A stretch of 64,000 bases of DNA from Rhexocercosporidium sp. MPI-PUGE-AT-0058 (taxonomy: Eukaryota; Ascomycota; Leotiomycetes; Helotiales). The notes under the pieces are model-generated. The model was not told where the DNA came from and searched no databases. It saw only the letters and a list, made by a program, of their open reading frames with translations. The position numbers were made by a program, and so were the translations under genes. Where the stretch lies: NCBI GenBank assembly GCA_020746875.1, contig JAGTJL010000018.1, positions 868,001 to 932,000 of the forward strand. The letters run 5' to 3'. Below are positions 45,992 to 57,593 of this stretch, one piece after another. Every line of letters begins with the position of its first letter. The stretch's first letter is position 1.

Positions 45992-47645
45992 ATGAGCACC
46001 TCAAAGGCGCTTCCGCTCCTTCGCGGGGATATCACCCTGAGCGCTGCCTTGAGTCGCGATGACGATGTCCTTCACAAACTAGGCCTCTATCCGAAGAGAA
46101 TCGACTTTTATTTCCATCTCTACAAGCATCGGAGCGACATCGAGACCCTCGTCTCCTTTCATCTAGGATTGAGTCTCACCGACACATGCTACATTTCAGA
46201 GGTAACGAACTGGATTGCTGGTAGCTTCAACGTATGCATTCCAGTCCACGTCACATATCACACAGGGAAGAATCGAGGACGAGCTACACGGGTACTCGTC
46301 AGGGTTCCTTTGCCGTATAAAGTCGGGGAAGAGGGAAACCCGGGGAATGCGGATGAGAAGCTTCGTTGTGAAGCTGCCACTTATCTCTGGATGCGACAAC
46401 ATTGCCCCGAGATTCGCACCGCTCACTTGTTAGCTTTCGGATTCTCTGATGGTCCATGTGTATGTCAATTTATTCTCAATCTGGCCTGTTCTATCATCTC
46501 ACCCTTCATCGCGAATACTAACTTTTCTGTAGTTCACCGCTCTTGAAAATGCACCATTTTTCACACGATTGACCCTCCGCCTACGACGCATGGCGTCTTT
46601 GCTGAGTGGCCGTCCCATTCCGTGCAATTATGCCCGTCGACCAAGTCCCGTTGCCCTCCGCATAGGCTACCTGATAGTAGAATATATCGAGGGGCCGCAA
46701 GGGAAGATGCTCTCTTCAAGTTGGGAAGAAGGACGACACGATCAGAAACGACGACAGAACCTCTTCCGAGATTTATCTCGAATCATGCTGTCTTTAAGCA
46801 GAGCACCTTTGCCGCATATTGGCTCCCTTACCATCAACAACGGGGGTATCATAAACCTAACAAATCGCCCCTTGACTCTGGAGCTTGAGCAACTAGAAAA
46901 CGAAAATATCCCCACTAACATCGGCCGAAATACTACCTACTCGACAGTCGACGCGTACCTCCTTGATCTCTTGGATTGTCATGACAGTCGACTTCAAAAC
47001 CAGCGCAATGCTCTACACGGCGAGGAGGATGGTCAAAATCAGATTGCGGCCATTGTCATCTTGCGGGCTATGCTGTCCCGTTTCACTACTCGCGATAATC
47101 GCTATGGACCTTTCATCCTCACCTTAACCGACACGCATCAGAGTAATATATTCGTCGACAGCGACTGGCATATCACACACTTGATTGATCTGGAATGGGC
47201 CTGTTCTTTGCCGATTGAGATGCTCCAACCTCCACATTGGCTAACTGGCCGTGGAGTTGACGAGCTGGAGAAAGGAGAACACCTTCTTGCATTTGCCGAG
47301 CTATATGAGGAATTTATGGGTGTCTTTGAGGAGGAGGAGGAGCTATTGTGCTCACGTGCAACTGCACAGCGCCCGCCATTTCATCTCTCACAGACAATGA
47401 GGAAAGGCTGGAGAGATGGGGGCTTCTGGTATTTCAAGGCTATATCTAGTCCAAGCGGCTTGCTGAGCCTTTTTTTTGAACACATTTATCCCATGGCAGT
47501 AGATGCGGGCGAATATCGTCGGGTGCTGACTCCATTTTGGGGTCAAGATTCTGATAAATTCATCGCTGCAAAGCTTGCTGATAAACGCCAGTATGACATG
47601 GACCTTCGCACGGCGTTTGAGGAATCAGTAGATGATAAGTTATAG
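45992..47645 (+). CDS. Phosphotransferase (APH/choline-kinase-like) family protein, 526 aa
   Basis: Exons 45992-46459 and 46533-47645; the 73-bp intron has GTATGT, a CTAAC branch site and a TGTAG end. Kinase-like fold of the aminoglycoside phosphotransferase group common in fungi: RVPLPYKVGEE with the possible N-lobe lysine, AATYLWMRQHCPEI, LIVEYIEG as hinge, LTDTHQSNIFVD as catalytic loop (the usual HxDxxxxN is here TDTHQSN) and THLIDLEWACSLP as the metal-binding Asp segment. This TLTDxHQSNIFVD variant is normal for the fungal subfamily. The substrate is unknown; there is no signal peptide, so it is probably cytosolic. Length is typical. Confidence 0.85.
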
Positions 47646-47861
47646 TTCCGGGGATGGATGTGGTTGAGGATATTGTGATTGTGCATTTCCAAATAATATT
47701 CGGGATTGTACTATCAGCCAGGGCCTTCTTTCCTGCATAGCGTTTCGCTCAACTTTTCTTGAAATCGAGGTCATGAAGAGACTAGGCGGTCTACCTATTT
47801 CCTGGACAAGTGATACGCTGACACCTGTCTGCCAGATTTGAAGCCTCACCCCGAACTCTTC
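47646..47861. other. 3' intergenic, left flank of the MITE
   Basis: Once contiguous with the small gene on the right before the MITE inserted; it contains the original end of that gene's frame (a TGA about 25 bp left of the MITE). Confidence 0.5.
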
Positions 47862-47869
47862 CCCTCCTG
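47862..47869. repeat. 8-bp target-site duplication of the MITE (left)
   Basis: CCCTCCTG, exactly repeated at 48366-48373. Confidence 0.9.
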
Positions 47870-48365
47870 CAGAGTGTTTGATAAGCCAGCCGGCTGATCA
47901 GCTAGCCAGTCAGCTGAGAGATTTATCTAAGTCAATCAGCTCAGCCCTAGCCCTAAGTCAATCAGCTGAGATATTCTCAGCTGATCATTAGCTTATAAGC
48001 TAAGAGGTTATATATTTATCTCTATATTAGGTTAATTTTAGTTATAGAACACCCAAAATCTAGTAAGTTCTCTTCAAAAAGTTAAAAAGTATTAATTTTG
48101 ATTTTAAATATTTTTATTAACTAGTTTATAATAAATATAAGTAATAATAACGGTAAGTTAAATCTTAAGCTTTTATTTAATATAAGAATATATTTTTATT
48201 TACTTGTGGAAAAGTGCCCTTAAATCACGTTTATGTCACGTTTCTGGCTGATCAGCGGCTTATAAGTTAATAAGCTAAGTCAGTCAGCTAGTCAATACTC
48301 TTAAGCCAATCAGCTGTGATATTTCCTCAGCTGATGGCTGACTGATTGGCTTATCGAACGCTCTG
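47870..48365. mobile_element. hAT-type MITE, 496 bp
   Basis: The terminal inverted repeats are 18 bp: CAGAGTGTTTGATAAGCC on the left and the complement of CAGAGCGTTCGATAAGCC on the right (two mismatches, both T/C). A perfect 8-bp duplication flanks it. Subterminal regions contain many TCAGCTGA-like repeats and GCCCTAGCCCTAAG; the centre (48050-48200) is AT-rich and non-coding. The subterminal motifs resemble those of hAT element 2, suggesting mobilisation by a related transposase (inference). Confidence 0.93.
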
Positions 48366-48571
48366 CCCTCCTGTGCTTGCTCGATTCCTTTCTCCTCCGG
48401 CTGGTCTTGCGTCTGATCAGATTTCCGTGACGGAGCGTTCGGTCGAGCCATCTTCGCGAATTGTCCAGAAGAAGACAATTGCTCCATGGTCTTTTGGTCT
48501 GTCAAAGCAAGTGTGATTTTTGCACGCTCTTCACGCTCCTCGGCCTCCTTCCTTGCACGATCGTCGGCCAT
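48284..48571 (-). CDS. Small protein whose C-terminus is now MITE-encoded (95 aa)
   Basis: ATG at 48571. MADDRARKEAEEREERAKI, then LALTDQKTMEQLSSSGQFAKM, then a charged tail. The frame crosses the MITE boundary at 48366 and ends inside the element after about 26 foreign residues. Without the insertion, the frame would have passed the duplication and stopped four codons later, so the original protein was about 74 aa. The N-terminus is highly charged and helical. I do not recognise it. Whether the fused protein is made is unknown. Confidence 0.55.
   Translation of the reverse strand: MADDRARKEAEEREERAKITLALTDQKTMEQLSSSGQFAKMARPNAPSRKSDQTQDQPEEKGIEQAQEGRAFDKPISQPSAEEISQLIGLRVLTS
48366..48373. 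repeat. 8-bp target-site duplication of the MITE (right)
   Basis: CCCTCCTG, within the small gene's coding frame. Confidence 0.9.
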
Positions 48572-48800
48572 CTTACTGGATGAAAATGACTTCCTATTGT
48601 TAGTCTCAGCTCTATTCCGTTTCCAGTTATGAGGGAAAGATTTATCTCTACCTTTCCACGTCTGCTGTAATTAAAATTCGTCTTTTTGCGTGACAAAGCT
48701 CACACGTGATAGATAGAGAATGGTTCAATGGACCGACGGTCACATGTGCAATATATGTATCGTTTAAGTTATATCTTACAGTTGGATTCGCTGGTTGTTT

Positions 48801-49010
48801 ATTGGTCCGTTAGAAGAAACAGAAATAGAAACAGAAGAGACTGAAGATGCGTTACGAGAATACTTACATATTAAATAACTCGACATGTGCGGGGGTACGC
48901 GTGTTTGTCAGTTATTTGCATTGCATGCCAAGATTTTCGGGGAGATGTGAGGCACGTGATCTCGAATGAGCAGATCCGCTAACTGCATCCGAAGCAGCGG
49001 GACGAACGTC
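48801..49010 (+). repeat. Duplicated upstream segment, copy B (COX13 5' flank)
   Basis: Same two blocks as 45354-45600; the second ends about 65 bp before the COX13 ATG, so it probably includes its promoter or 5' leader. Confidence 0.8.
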
Positions 49011-49073
49011 TGAACGTACGATCTCTCAATTGAATCCCTCAAGAAGCAATTGAACCACCAACAACCTCGCAAA

Positions 49074-49775
49074 ATGTTCCCTCAACGAACCATGCTACGC
49101 ACGTCTCAGCGCTTCGCTACCCAGCTGCGCTCCCCAGCCGTCCGCACCCCCTTCCAGCGACGATTCGCCAGCTCTGAGAGCTCTGCCTTCCACGGTGCCG
49201 AGGATAACGCTTTCAACCGCGAGAGACAGGCTGTCAAAGACCACGCTGCTGCTACGAGTGGTATGTACTCTGCGTATTGGGCACTGGGAGTCGGAGGATA
49301 AGAGCTGACTGGTTCGCAGATTTGTGGCGCAAGTTGTCTATCTAGTGAGAATACCTTGGGGGGGAGATGGGTTGAAGGATAGGATTGAGAGGAGAGATGC
49401 TGACCTTTGTGCTTCGCAGCGTCACTATCCCAGCGCTACTCATTGCTGGTGCTAACGCATATGTCTTGTGGCATGAGCATTGGACCCATTGGGAGCACAT
49501 GGAGCCTTTGGAGGATAGACCTGAGTACCCATACCAGAACATCCGAACCAAGAACTACTACTGGGGTGATGGAGACAAGGTGAGTTCTTCTGAATATCTG
49601 TTGGAAAGTGACTGTCAGCTAACTTGACTTGTAGACTATCTTGTAAGTTTACCCTTGAGAGACAAGAGATGGTGTTGGATGGATATTTGGGAAGGTGATG
49701 CGAAGTATGTGTACTGGTGCTGACTGGGTGTATAGCTGGAACGACAAGGTCAACTACCACAAGAAGAGCGAATAA
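49074..49775 (+). CDS. COX13: Cytochrome c oxidase subunit VIa (five exons)
   Basis: Nuclear-encoded inner-membrane subunit of respiratory complex IV. Exons 49074-49260, 49320-49344 (25 nt), 49420-49579, 49635-49642 (8 nt) and 49736-49775 sum to 420 nt (139 aa); every intron is GT..AG and the frame closes only with both tiny exons included. The protein has an Arg/Ser/Gln-rich mitochondrial presequence (MFPQRTMLRTSQRFATQ), then DLWRKLSIYVTIPALLIAG (matrix edge and single membrane span), LWHEHWTHWEH, then the family signature EYPYQNIRTKNYYWGDGDK and finally TIFWNDKVNYHKKSE. The first ATG after the duplicated 5' flank is used. Intact. Confidence 0.95.
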
Positions 49776-50622
49776 GGGTTCGGCTTGGGTTGGATTGATG
49801 ATTTGAAGGAGCGCTGAGGAGGGGATGTGTGGAGGGAGAGAAGACTGCTGGCGGGGTATGGGCGGACAAGACTGTACATTTCTCCTTGAGTCCTAGGAAT
49901 TCTAGAAGCCACATCAGTGTTTGCAGTCTTGTGAATCCTTGTGACCAATCTGCCCTTGTTGAATGATTTGTGTAAGATGTAGGTATTCTGAAGAAGGATA
50001 GTGAGAGGAGTGGAATGGCAAGTTGTTGAAAATCGTCTTGAGAAGAGAGGTAATGGTGTTGGAATCCATTCAACAGCTCACTCCAATTGAAGTTTGCTTT
50101 TGAAGAAATAGGAAGGAGTGAGGTAAAGTATGTTGAGTAGAGAACCCTCAAACGCCGCCCGGCTTGTAGAAGAGAAAGCTTCGAGTGAAGCGAATGAGTT
50201 GATTGCGTCCTAAGAAGGAATGAGCAAGGAGAGGGTCATGAACATAGCCAAAGAAGGATTGACATGCCAGCTCATGAGATGAAGTTCCTATCTCTTCCTT
50301 CGCCTGAATTAGGAAGATTCGGTCTCACCCTTGTAACTGGGAATACTTGCTGCGAGGCACGATAGAGAAGACCTTGACAAAGTGGAAGACATTGAGAATA
50401 TGAAAGATACCTATACAGACTCCAATAGATCTTGAGAACCATCCGGGGCGACATAAGTAAGAGATATCTCTCTAGCCAACAGAGAAATGAACAGCAGCTG
50501 CAAGCTCACTATGCATTTGATCGAACTGGTATCTCACCATGAACATCACCCAAACAAGAACAGAAGTTGGTTCTTATACTTTCATTACTATGCGTCGAAT
50601 CATGGGTATCATACTACTAAGC
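49776..50622. other. Intergenic between convergent COX13 and APC5
   Basis: Holds the 3' ends of both convergent genes; frames on the minus strand here have no recognisable domain. Confidence 0.45.
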
Positions 50623-53036
50623 TCAAACAGGCACGCCCTTCTTCAAGTCCAAGTAAGCACTCGCATAGTCATTCGCCAAAACATTCTCCCCAACAACTCG
50701 CATGATAGTAGCTTTCTTGGCCATCATCTCGCACTGTCCCTTGATATCCTCCACAGTCGAATACTCACCGAAAGCGCGATCGATAAACTCCAGGCACCTC
50801 GTGAGATTCTCTTTCCTCTTCGGGCTTTCCGACTCTGCTTGTCCAGCAAGTCCCATGTATGCGTCAACGAGGAAGGAGTATAGTTGGGCGTTCAGTGTGC
50901 AGTTCTCGTATTCGAGAGCTCGAGGGATGATTGCAATTAGAATTTGGCACGCGGCCTGGAATTCTGACAGGGAGATCAAGATGTTTGCAATGGCTCCCAT
51001 TGCGCCCCAGAGGGCCGGGATGAGTCGTGCTCGCCATGCAATGCTTGCTGCTCTGACTGCGATGGAGAACCCTTTCTGAGGCCGCCCAGCTTTATCCTGT
51101 AGTAACGCCTTCATTGTAAGAAGTTTGATTCTGAGGTTGAGATCATCTCCGTCCTCCTTCATCTCAGACGCCATCTGCTCGATTTTAGCCAGGGCTTGTC
51201 CGTAATGCGTACGCCGGATGAGGTAGTCTATGTGGAGGGTATTGGTTTCGAAGGCAAGATCTGTGTCGGTATCGGAGCTATTGCACTGGAGGAGTTGTGA
51301 AAGGAGGTGGTTTGCACCGCTCAAGTCATTTCTGTGTAGATCGCGTTTCAGTCGAAGAATGCCTCGATACTTGAGCCAATACTGGTTGGCCTTCCAAGAT
51401 CGAAGGGAATTCTCATCCAAGCTTTCCAGCTTTTCCATAGCCTCGTCATACCTGCCCCTTTCTGCCAGTAGATGAGCGAGCCTGCATGTGAATCGCAGGG
51501 TGTCATCAAACAAAGCGAAGCGAGCATGACAGCTGAGGAAGATATCGCAGTATTGCCGTGAAAGATGAGCGACGCCCAATCGTCCCCACAGCGAAGAATG
51601 CATTGCAATCTGCGGACCCATCATGCTCTTCATGTTCTTCTCGACAATGAGCTGTGAGCTCCTAAGGAGGTTCTCGAAAGCAGTTGCGACACTTTCTCCG
51701 TTTGACATTCCCAGTTTGGCTTCGCTGAGCAACGATGAGCTCCAAAGTGTCCACATGCCTGTCTCCTTTGCTTTGATTCTGAGAAATACTAGTCCTTCTC
51801 TCTCGACACCCAGGATATTGGTGGAATCTGTCCCTTTCATGATCTTAGGGTGCGCTTTGCCGAAATGGTATAGCCAGTTGAGAGCAAAGTTGAGGCAAGC
51901 CATGTCCTTGTTTTCTCGAGCAGTTGAGACGGTCTCAAGCATAGCAGCCACAGCTTCATCGAAGCATCCAAAGTCGGCTTGGAGGACAGCCAGGTTCATC
52001 AGGGCATATTGATAGAATAGACGGTCACGGTTTTGCATGGTGTAGTCGAAGTATCGGTGAAGGTTATCGAATGAAGTTGGGTAGTCTCCAGCTCTCCAAG
52101 CATCGAGAAAACTAGTTCCCATCAGTTGGAGTCCAAGCCACCGTGCTCATACTACTTACTTGAGGTAATGGGACAGGCTAGGAATGATGATATTCTTCTC
52201 CAGAATACCCTTGAATTGTTCCTTGACTTCGTTGGGAATCCTGTTACCAAGTTCTACCATTGTTAGAGAGGAGCCTGCAAAGTATGGGAGTACTTACTCT
52301 GCATCTGCTCCACCTGGAACTCTAACAATTTCTCAACATCATCAGTACTAATTCCACCCTGAATGGAATTCTCCATAGACAATGCCCCATAAGTGATATG
52401 CTCCAGCATTTCTGTTGCTTCCAGTCCCCACTCCTCCTGTCCTTCTGCCAATGCGCTGTCTCCTGCCCATCTCTCCAGTCCACCATTCCTCCTTGCCCAG
52501 TATGTCCTCGACTCTTCTCTCCAATTCACAAATGCAACCCACAGCGACAAGGCATCGCCGAACCTCAATCGTTCGTATTCCACCTTTGCTCTGCGAATGA
52601 AGCTTCCGAACGGAGACGTCCGCGAGAGCAGGATCATGTCGTCGGAAGGAGGAGGGATTCCTATTTCGCCATCTTTCTTAATCTCATCTCGAGACCTCGC
52701 CAGGAGGTTCCCCCGCGTCGCAAAGAAAACATGCAGAGCATCTAGACTATCAATCTCCCACAGTTTTCGTAAGAAGTGGTCCCATAACGAACGGCCTGGA
52801 AGTCCAGCTGCTGGGTGGTTTGTGAGAAGGCTCTCGAAGGATTTGAGGTCGAGGATGAACGGGAGCGTGGGGAGCGATTTGAGGTCTCGAGGCTGTGACT
52901 TGTAGGCAGACGGTAGGAGTTGATTGAGTATGAAGGAGATGATTGAGATCGTAGAGGAGTTGGGCACCACGGCTTCCGTGTACAGTTCGATCAATGCCAG
53001 AAGGCCAATCTTCGCGGGTGTGAGGAAACGGGTCAT
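50623..53036 (-). CDS. APC5: Anaphase-promoting complex subunit 5
   Basis: Exons 53036-52298, 52253-52160 and 52111-50623 join to 2322 nt (773 aa), close to other filamentous fungi. The N-terminus MTRFLTPAKIGLLALIELY and the LNQLLPSAY region are family hallmarks. Exon 2 encodes KLGNRIPNEVKEQFKG and SLSHYL; across the second junction the sequence continues NFLDAWRAGDYPTSFDNLHR and FDYTMQNRD, the most conserved APC5 block, followed by TPR-like helices (ADFGCFDEAV, HLLAERGRYDEAMEKLE, ALAKIEQMA). APC5 is a scaffold in the platform of the APC/C ubiquitin ligase, which triggers chromosome separation and mitotic exit. Introns of 44 and 48 bp have GTAAGT donors. Intact. Confidence 0.93.
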
Positions 53037-53500
53037 TGTAGAGGATTTGTCGTTTCTTCGCTATTCATTGGGAACAGTAACAGCATCTCCATCTCCATCT
53101 CCAGTATCTATCGTAGGTTTGCGAAGGAGCGCGGAGGATTTCACAGTTCGAGAATGATGGACAGAATTTACGCGTTAGAGGGACGCGCCTTCCACGTGAT
53201 CAATGAATGCTCCAGGATACCCCGCAGCAAAATCCTTCGGGGTCGATGTTCAAGGTTCCTCTTTTCTGGGCGCTTCTTTGCAACAGTCTCAGAGTATTGC
53301 CTTGATTCACTTTTGTATTTATTATGATTCCTTGCCAGTGATCTATCTGCTAAGCTAGAAATTTCGGCGTGAGGCGGAATTCATGCTGCTTGTCCAGTCT
53401 TTGAATTCTTTGCAAGCGAGATGCGAAGAGATTCCGAGATCAAGATCGAGCACAGTCAGATCTATAATTACATCTCAAAAGCTGTGTTACTTATTATTAC
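53037..53500. other. APC5 upstream region
   Basis: Contains the APC5 promoter; no specific element assigned. Confidence 0.4.
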
Positions 53501-54930
53501 AGTAGCTTACTTCGCGCTTAAAAAGACAAACGCTAAAAGAATGAAATTTTTTTTTTAAAATAGAAAAATGTCGCGTAAATAATTAAAAGAATTAATAAAT
53601 AATATAAAGAATTAAAATAAATAAAAGTAATAAAGAATAAAGAAATAAAAGAAGAGACGAGAACATTGCCTAAATATTAACACTTAGGCCGCGCTAGCCT
53701 AATAAGGTTTTTTTTGGGGGGGCATTATTTATATAAAGTATTATATAAGTATTAACTGAATTTTATTAAAATCCTATTTAAAATGTTTAAATTTTCATAA
53801 TTTAATTAAATTTTAAAAAGCCAGATTTTATGATTTTAATTAAATTCTTTCGATTTACGGCTAATATAATTAGAATTCAGGCTTTCTCTGAAATCTAAAG
53901 TTAAATTAGCGTTTAGTACGTGTATTTCCCTTACTTTTGACGTCTTTCACACTTTATACTTTTACACTTTTATACCTTTACACTTTTACAATACCTAAGG
54001 TATGTTTATTACGTAAGTTCGTTGTTTTATAAGTATTTCTTTTTTACTTTTAATATATTATTTATATTAATGTATTTTTATTTCACAAGCTTGTTTTTCC
54101 TCTTTATAATATCTTCCCTTAAGATTTCTTTTTCTTACGACTTCCTTATCTTACGACTTTTCCTTCTTACGACTTTTTTCTTTTTCGACCGTCTTTCTTA
54201 TAATCTCCGAGCGTTTTAAGCGTTATTTTACAACGTTTAGGCTTTAACGGAATCTGCCTTATCCTTGCCTTACCCTTATTACGGCGATTCGGTATTAAAA
54301 GTAAGTAAAATAATATAAGTAATGCCTGAATTTTATAATATAATATAATTATATATAAAATTCAGTCGTTAATTAAATTAAAACCTCCGTTAAGTAATTA
54401 ATACTTTATCGAGAAAAAGTAGCGCCACGTCTTAACGTAGCGACGCATAATAAATAATGCACTAATATATTCGCCGCCTTCGCTAATAGCTTGCTAATAA
54501 TAAAAATAAGACAATTTTAATTTAATTAAATAAGATAGAGTTTTATAAATAAAGCTAATTTAGGCGTTTACTTTATTTAATACGTTTATAATCTCATTTA
54601 AACTGGCCGAGGTCTACTAAAGGAGTATAAGATGGACATCCCGACCTAAATTAAATTGCGTAATTAATTATATATTAAACGGCTATATTAAATAAAAGCA
54701 GTCGGCGAGGAGGGATTTAGCGATAGTAATTATAAGACAAGTTTTGAGGTTATCGTAATAAGGATTAACGCGTTAAAGCAAAAGAATATTCTATGGCGCA
54801 ATACGAGAACACATTATATAACAAAGTGCAAGACTAAACACGGCTAATAAAGCGCTAAGAAGCTTGAAATGTCGCTCTTGCCGTTTATTATAGGGATATA
54901 ATATTTGATTGGGTTTGAAGCTTTCTTTCG
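53501..54930. other. AT-rich RIP-like relic
   Basis: Abrupt switch to AT-rich, stop-dense DNA at about 53.5 kb and back at about 54.93 kb. T-rich frames such as the one near 54.02-54.22 kb (Phe/Leu/Tyr only) are composition artefacts. No terminal repeats or domains recognised, so the element type is unknown. Confidence 0.55.
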
Positions 54931-56040
54931 ATTCTGATTTAATGAGAAGTCTGTTACATCTCTAAACGCCCGTGACTTGGCTTACAAGTATGTCAATCTT
55001 TCAAATAAGACTACCTTTTGAGCCGTCCCCAATTCATCAAACGATAACGGAACCCCATTAAACCGGTCCATTTGGAACACCTCTCACTGAATGTCTTATA
55101 CACCTAAGCCGGCAATAGATCCCGAATAGAGGGGAAACACTCTGCGGCAAGCCGAATCATGGCCCAGGGAATGTCTCAAAAGACACAAGGACTGCAGATA
55201 CCGCGGATATAGGAAAGGGCTCCCAACCCGCGTCATTGACGTCGGCCCTTCAGATAGAAGTAAAGAGCCTTTCCTTCATGTCCCTACAAAACATGTTGCC
55301 GCCAGAGGGGATCAAGAAACCCAATTTAAAGCATCACATAATCGGGCGTCCTGGCGAGCATTCAGATATGAGGAGGGTCCGTCTATAGACCTTCGTTAGA
55401 TGTCTCTGAGCTACTACTAGGGACAGAAGCAGAACTTTGTCACCAACCTTGAGAATCTTGAGAGCTTAAAAGAACGCTTACCATGGGCCATGATTCCTCA
55501 GACTGTGAGGAGAGCTATCTCTATCACCCGAGGACTAGGCATTCGATATTGCTAGCTCTTCAGCTTCGGGAAGTTGTTTGTCAACCTCCTTGGAGAAGTC
55601 CTTGTCAGGCTTGAGAATTTGACCTTCGGACATCGTGGCAGATATTGGGGGATATTATATTTAGCAGCTTGTACTCGCGATGATTTGAAGGGAGTTGGTG
55701 GTTGTGGAGGATGGTGGAGGAAGTTCGTGATAGATTTAGAAATTAGGTTCAAAACCTCGTGTCTGGTCTCTTTCGCTCGCCCTAGTCCACCTTTCAACGC
55801 CTAAGGCCCACGCATTTGAAGCATATTTCACCTTCTTGTATACATCCCAATCACATCGCAATTCATTTCATTAAACCAAAAGAGCGTTGTTTTGAAATGT
55901 TGAAATTTTGAAGAAGCAGTCGCAATTTTTGCCTAGGTCCTACCCTCATTAAATACAGTAATCATGGTTCATGAAAGGGAAGAATCGTAACCGCCACCAA
56001 TCATTTACCACCGCACTCTTCTCACCCGGTCACTCTCAAG
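54931..56040. other. Intergenic
   Basis: GC content returns to genic level; overlapping frames on both strands at 55.55-55.80 kb have no recognisable family, and neither can be preferred. Confidence 0.4.
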
Positions 56041-57104
56041 ATGACTCTTAATTTCCTTCGGGATCTTCCCTTTGAGATTCGACATCAAATTTACAGTAAT
56101 GTCCTCTCCCCAACTGGATACATGACTCTCGAATCGTCACCATTCTCGGAAAGGTATATTATACGCCAAAATTCAAGCAGCCAAAAGGGTGATAATGGCC
56201 AATGGCTCCGGCATAGAATATACTTATCACTTCCCAGAGTATGCCAGCAGATGAATAATGAGACAAAAGATCTTCTTTTTGGACTCAATATCTTGGACCT
56301 TTACTGTTCACTTATAGTAAAACCTGACCGTTGGATGTCTCCTTCGATGAGCTGGCGGATTCGTTGAAATATCAATTTCAACATGTGAGTATCCGTTTTG
56401 ACCTCGAATGGGATCGCAAATCGAACCAAATCCCATTTTCCAGCGACCATCCAATACATAGGACTTTGAGAGTCATGGCCGACCTGTCAGAAAATGGTCG
56501 ATTGAGATCGATCCAACTGGATATTATCAACACCGCCTTTGCAACACGAGCCATGAAAAGAATAATGTACATCCGTGAACATGGTCGCCCATTTGAGAGT
56601 TCAGAAGCCCCGCAGATGATATTTCAGGAATATCTGCGCGTTCTCACTCAAGCCAAGAACGGATGTTTAAGGGGGTTGGAGAGAAGAATTATGTGTAACT
56701 TCCCGAAACTGCCGGAATCGATTCCATCGGATCAATGTCGAGAAATCCCCGACGGATTCATTCCGACTAGAGGATATGCAAAGAATATATCTCGGGAAAT
56801 TCCTCGTTTTGGGAGCCGTTTAACTCTTTTTGATAAAGAGGGGGCTGGTGTGGAGTTCGACTCTCGGAGTATCTTCAGCGAATCAGAAGGCGACCCGAAC
56901 CAGGTGCCTGAGGAGCTAAATGAGGCTCTTGGAGGAGATTTATATGTTGGAAAACATCTCTGTTTGCGGGATGGTGTTGAAATCTCGGAGGCATGGAATA
57001 GGATCAAGGTTTCTTGGCTCGAGAAGAAAACAGATACATTTGGTGGCGAAGAGACTTTCCACATCATGCAAAAAAATATTGCAGGTTTTGTATATTCTCC
57101 ATAG
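56041..57104 (+). CDS. 2EXR-family (F-box-like) protein, one frameshift
   Basis: Starts MTLNFLRDLPFEIRHQIYSN, the signature LpxElRxxIY of the fungal 2EXR family (F-box-like N-terminus of unknown function). Then LPRVCQQMNNETKDLLFGLN, another hallmark (rvcrqi..Ea...ly..n). At 56325-56335 the frame shifts by one base; one extra T in the run at 56331-56332 would give LDVSFDELADSLKYQFQHV and an open frame to 57104 (about 353 aa in total). The C-terminal half includes HPIHRTLRVMADL and GDLYVGKHLCLRDG. Such proteins are numerous and strain-variable. Either a young pseudogene or a sequence error. Confidence 0.65.
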
Positions 57105-57593
57105 AGCTGATATCAAGCAAAAGTTCCTTGCCTAGTTCTCAATCTTTGCGACCGCGCTGAATTCGCAAGGACGGTTCCCCACACGTGTTGAACCACGTGC
57201 CCCTCGAAAGGAAACCTCCTCCTCACTACGTATGCCTCGAGTGAATGCAAAATACTTGCTATGCAATGTTGACGGCAAACACTCGTACGCCTATGTTAGA
57301 AATGGCCCAAAGACCAAGAGTAAGCCTATCTATGACCAAATCAGCCTAAAGACGGGATAAAGCCGTTTTTGGAGCGAAAGCTTCACAGTTACCTAGTGAA
57401 GTGAGGCTGAACCGCCGAAAATAGGCTGGTCAATGCACTGAAGTAGATCATCTCCCGCCTGGCCAGCGCATCAATAATCTTGGCGTCTCAGCCCCGAACT
57501 TTATCTTCAGAACCTCGAAATCCCCATTTCTCCAGAACATGGAATTCGAATTCCTGTTCAGACCGCCAACAGTGCTATTCTCATCTAGTCGAG
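57105..57593. other. Intergenic
   Basis: Promoter region of the ZZ/EF-hand gene; no feature assigned. An open frame reaches back to 57480 but has no ATG before 57594. Confidence 0.4.

Noticed and set aside
54022..54219. Membrane-protein-like frame rich in Phe and Leu
   Set aside because: T-rich composition of the RIP-like block explains it; no homologous pattern.
55552..55804. Opposing frames on both strands
   Set aside because: Neither has a domain, and each is the shadow of the other; no evidence to choose.
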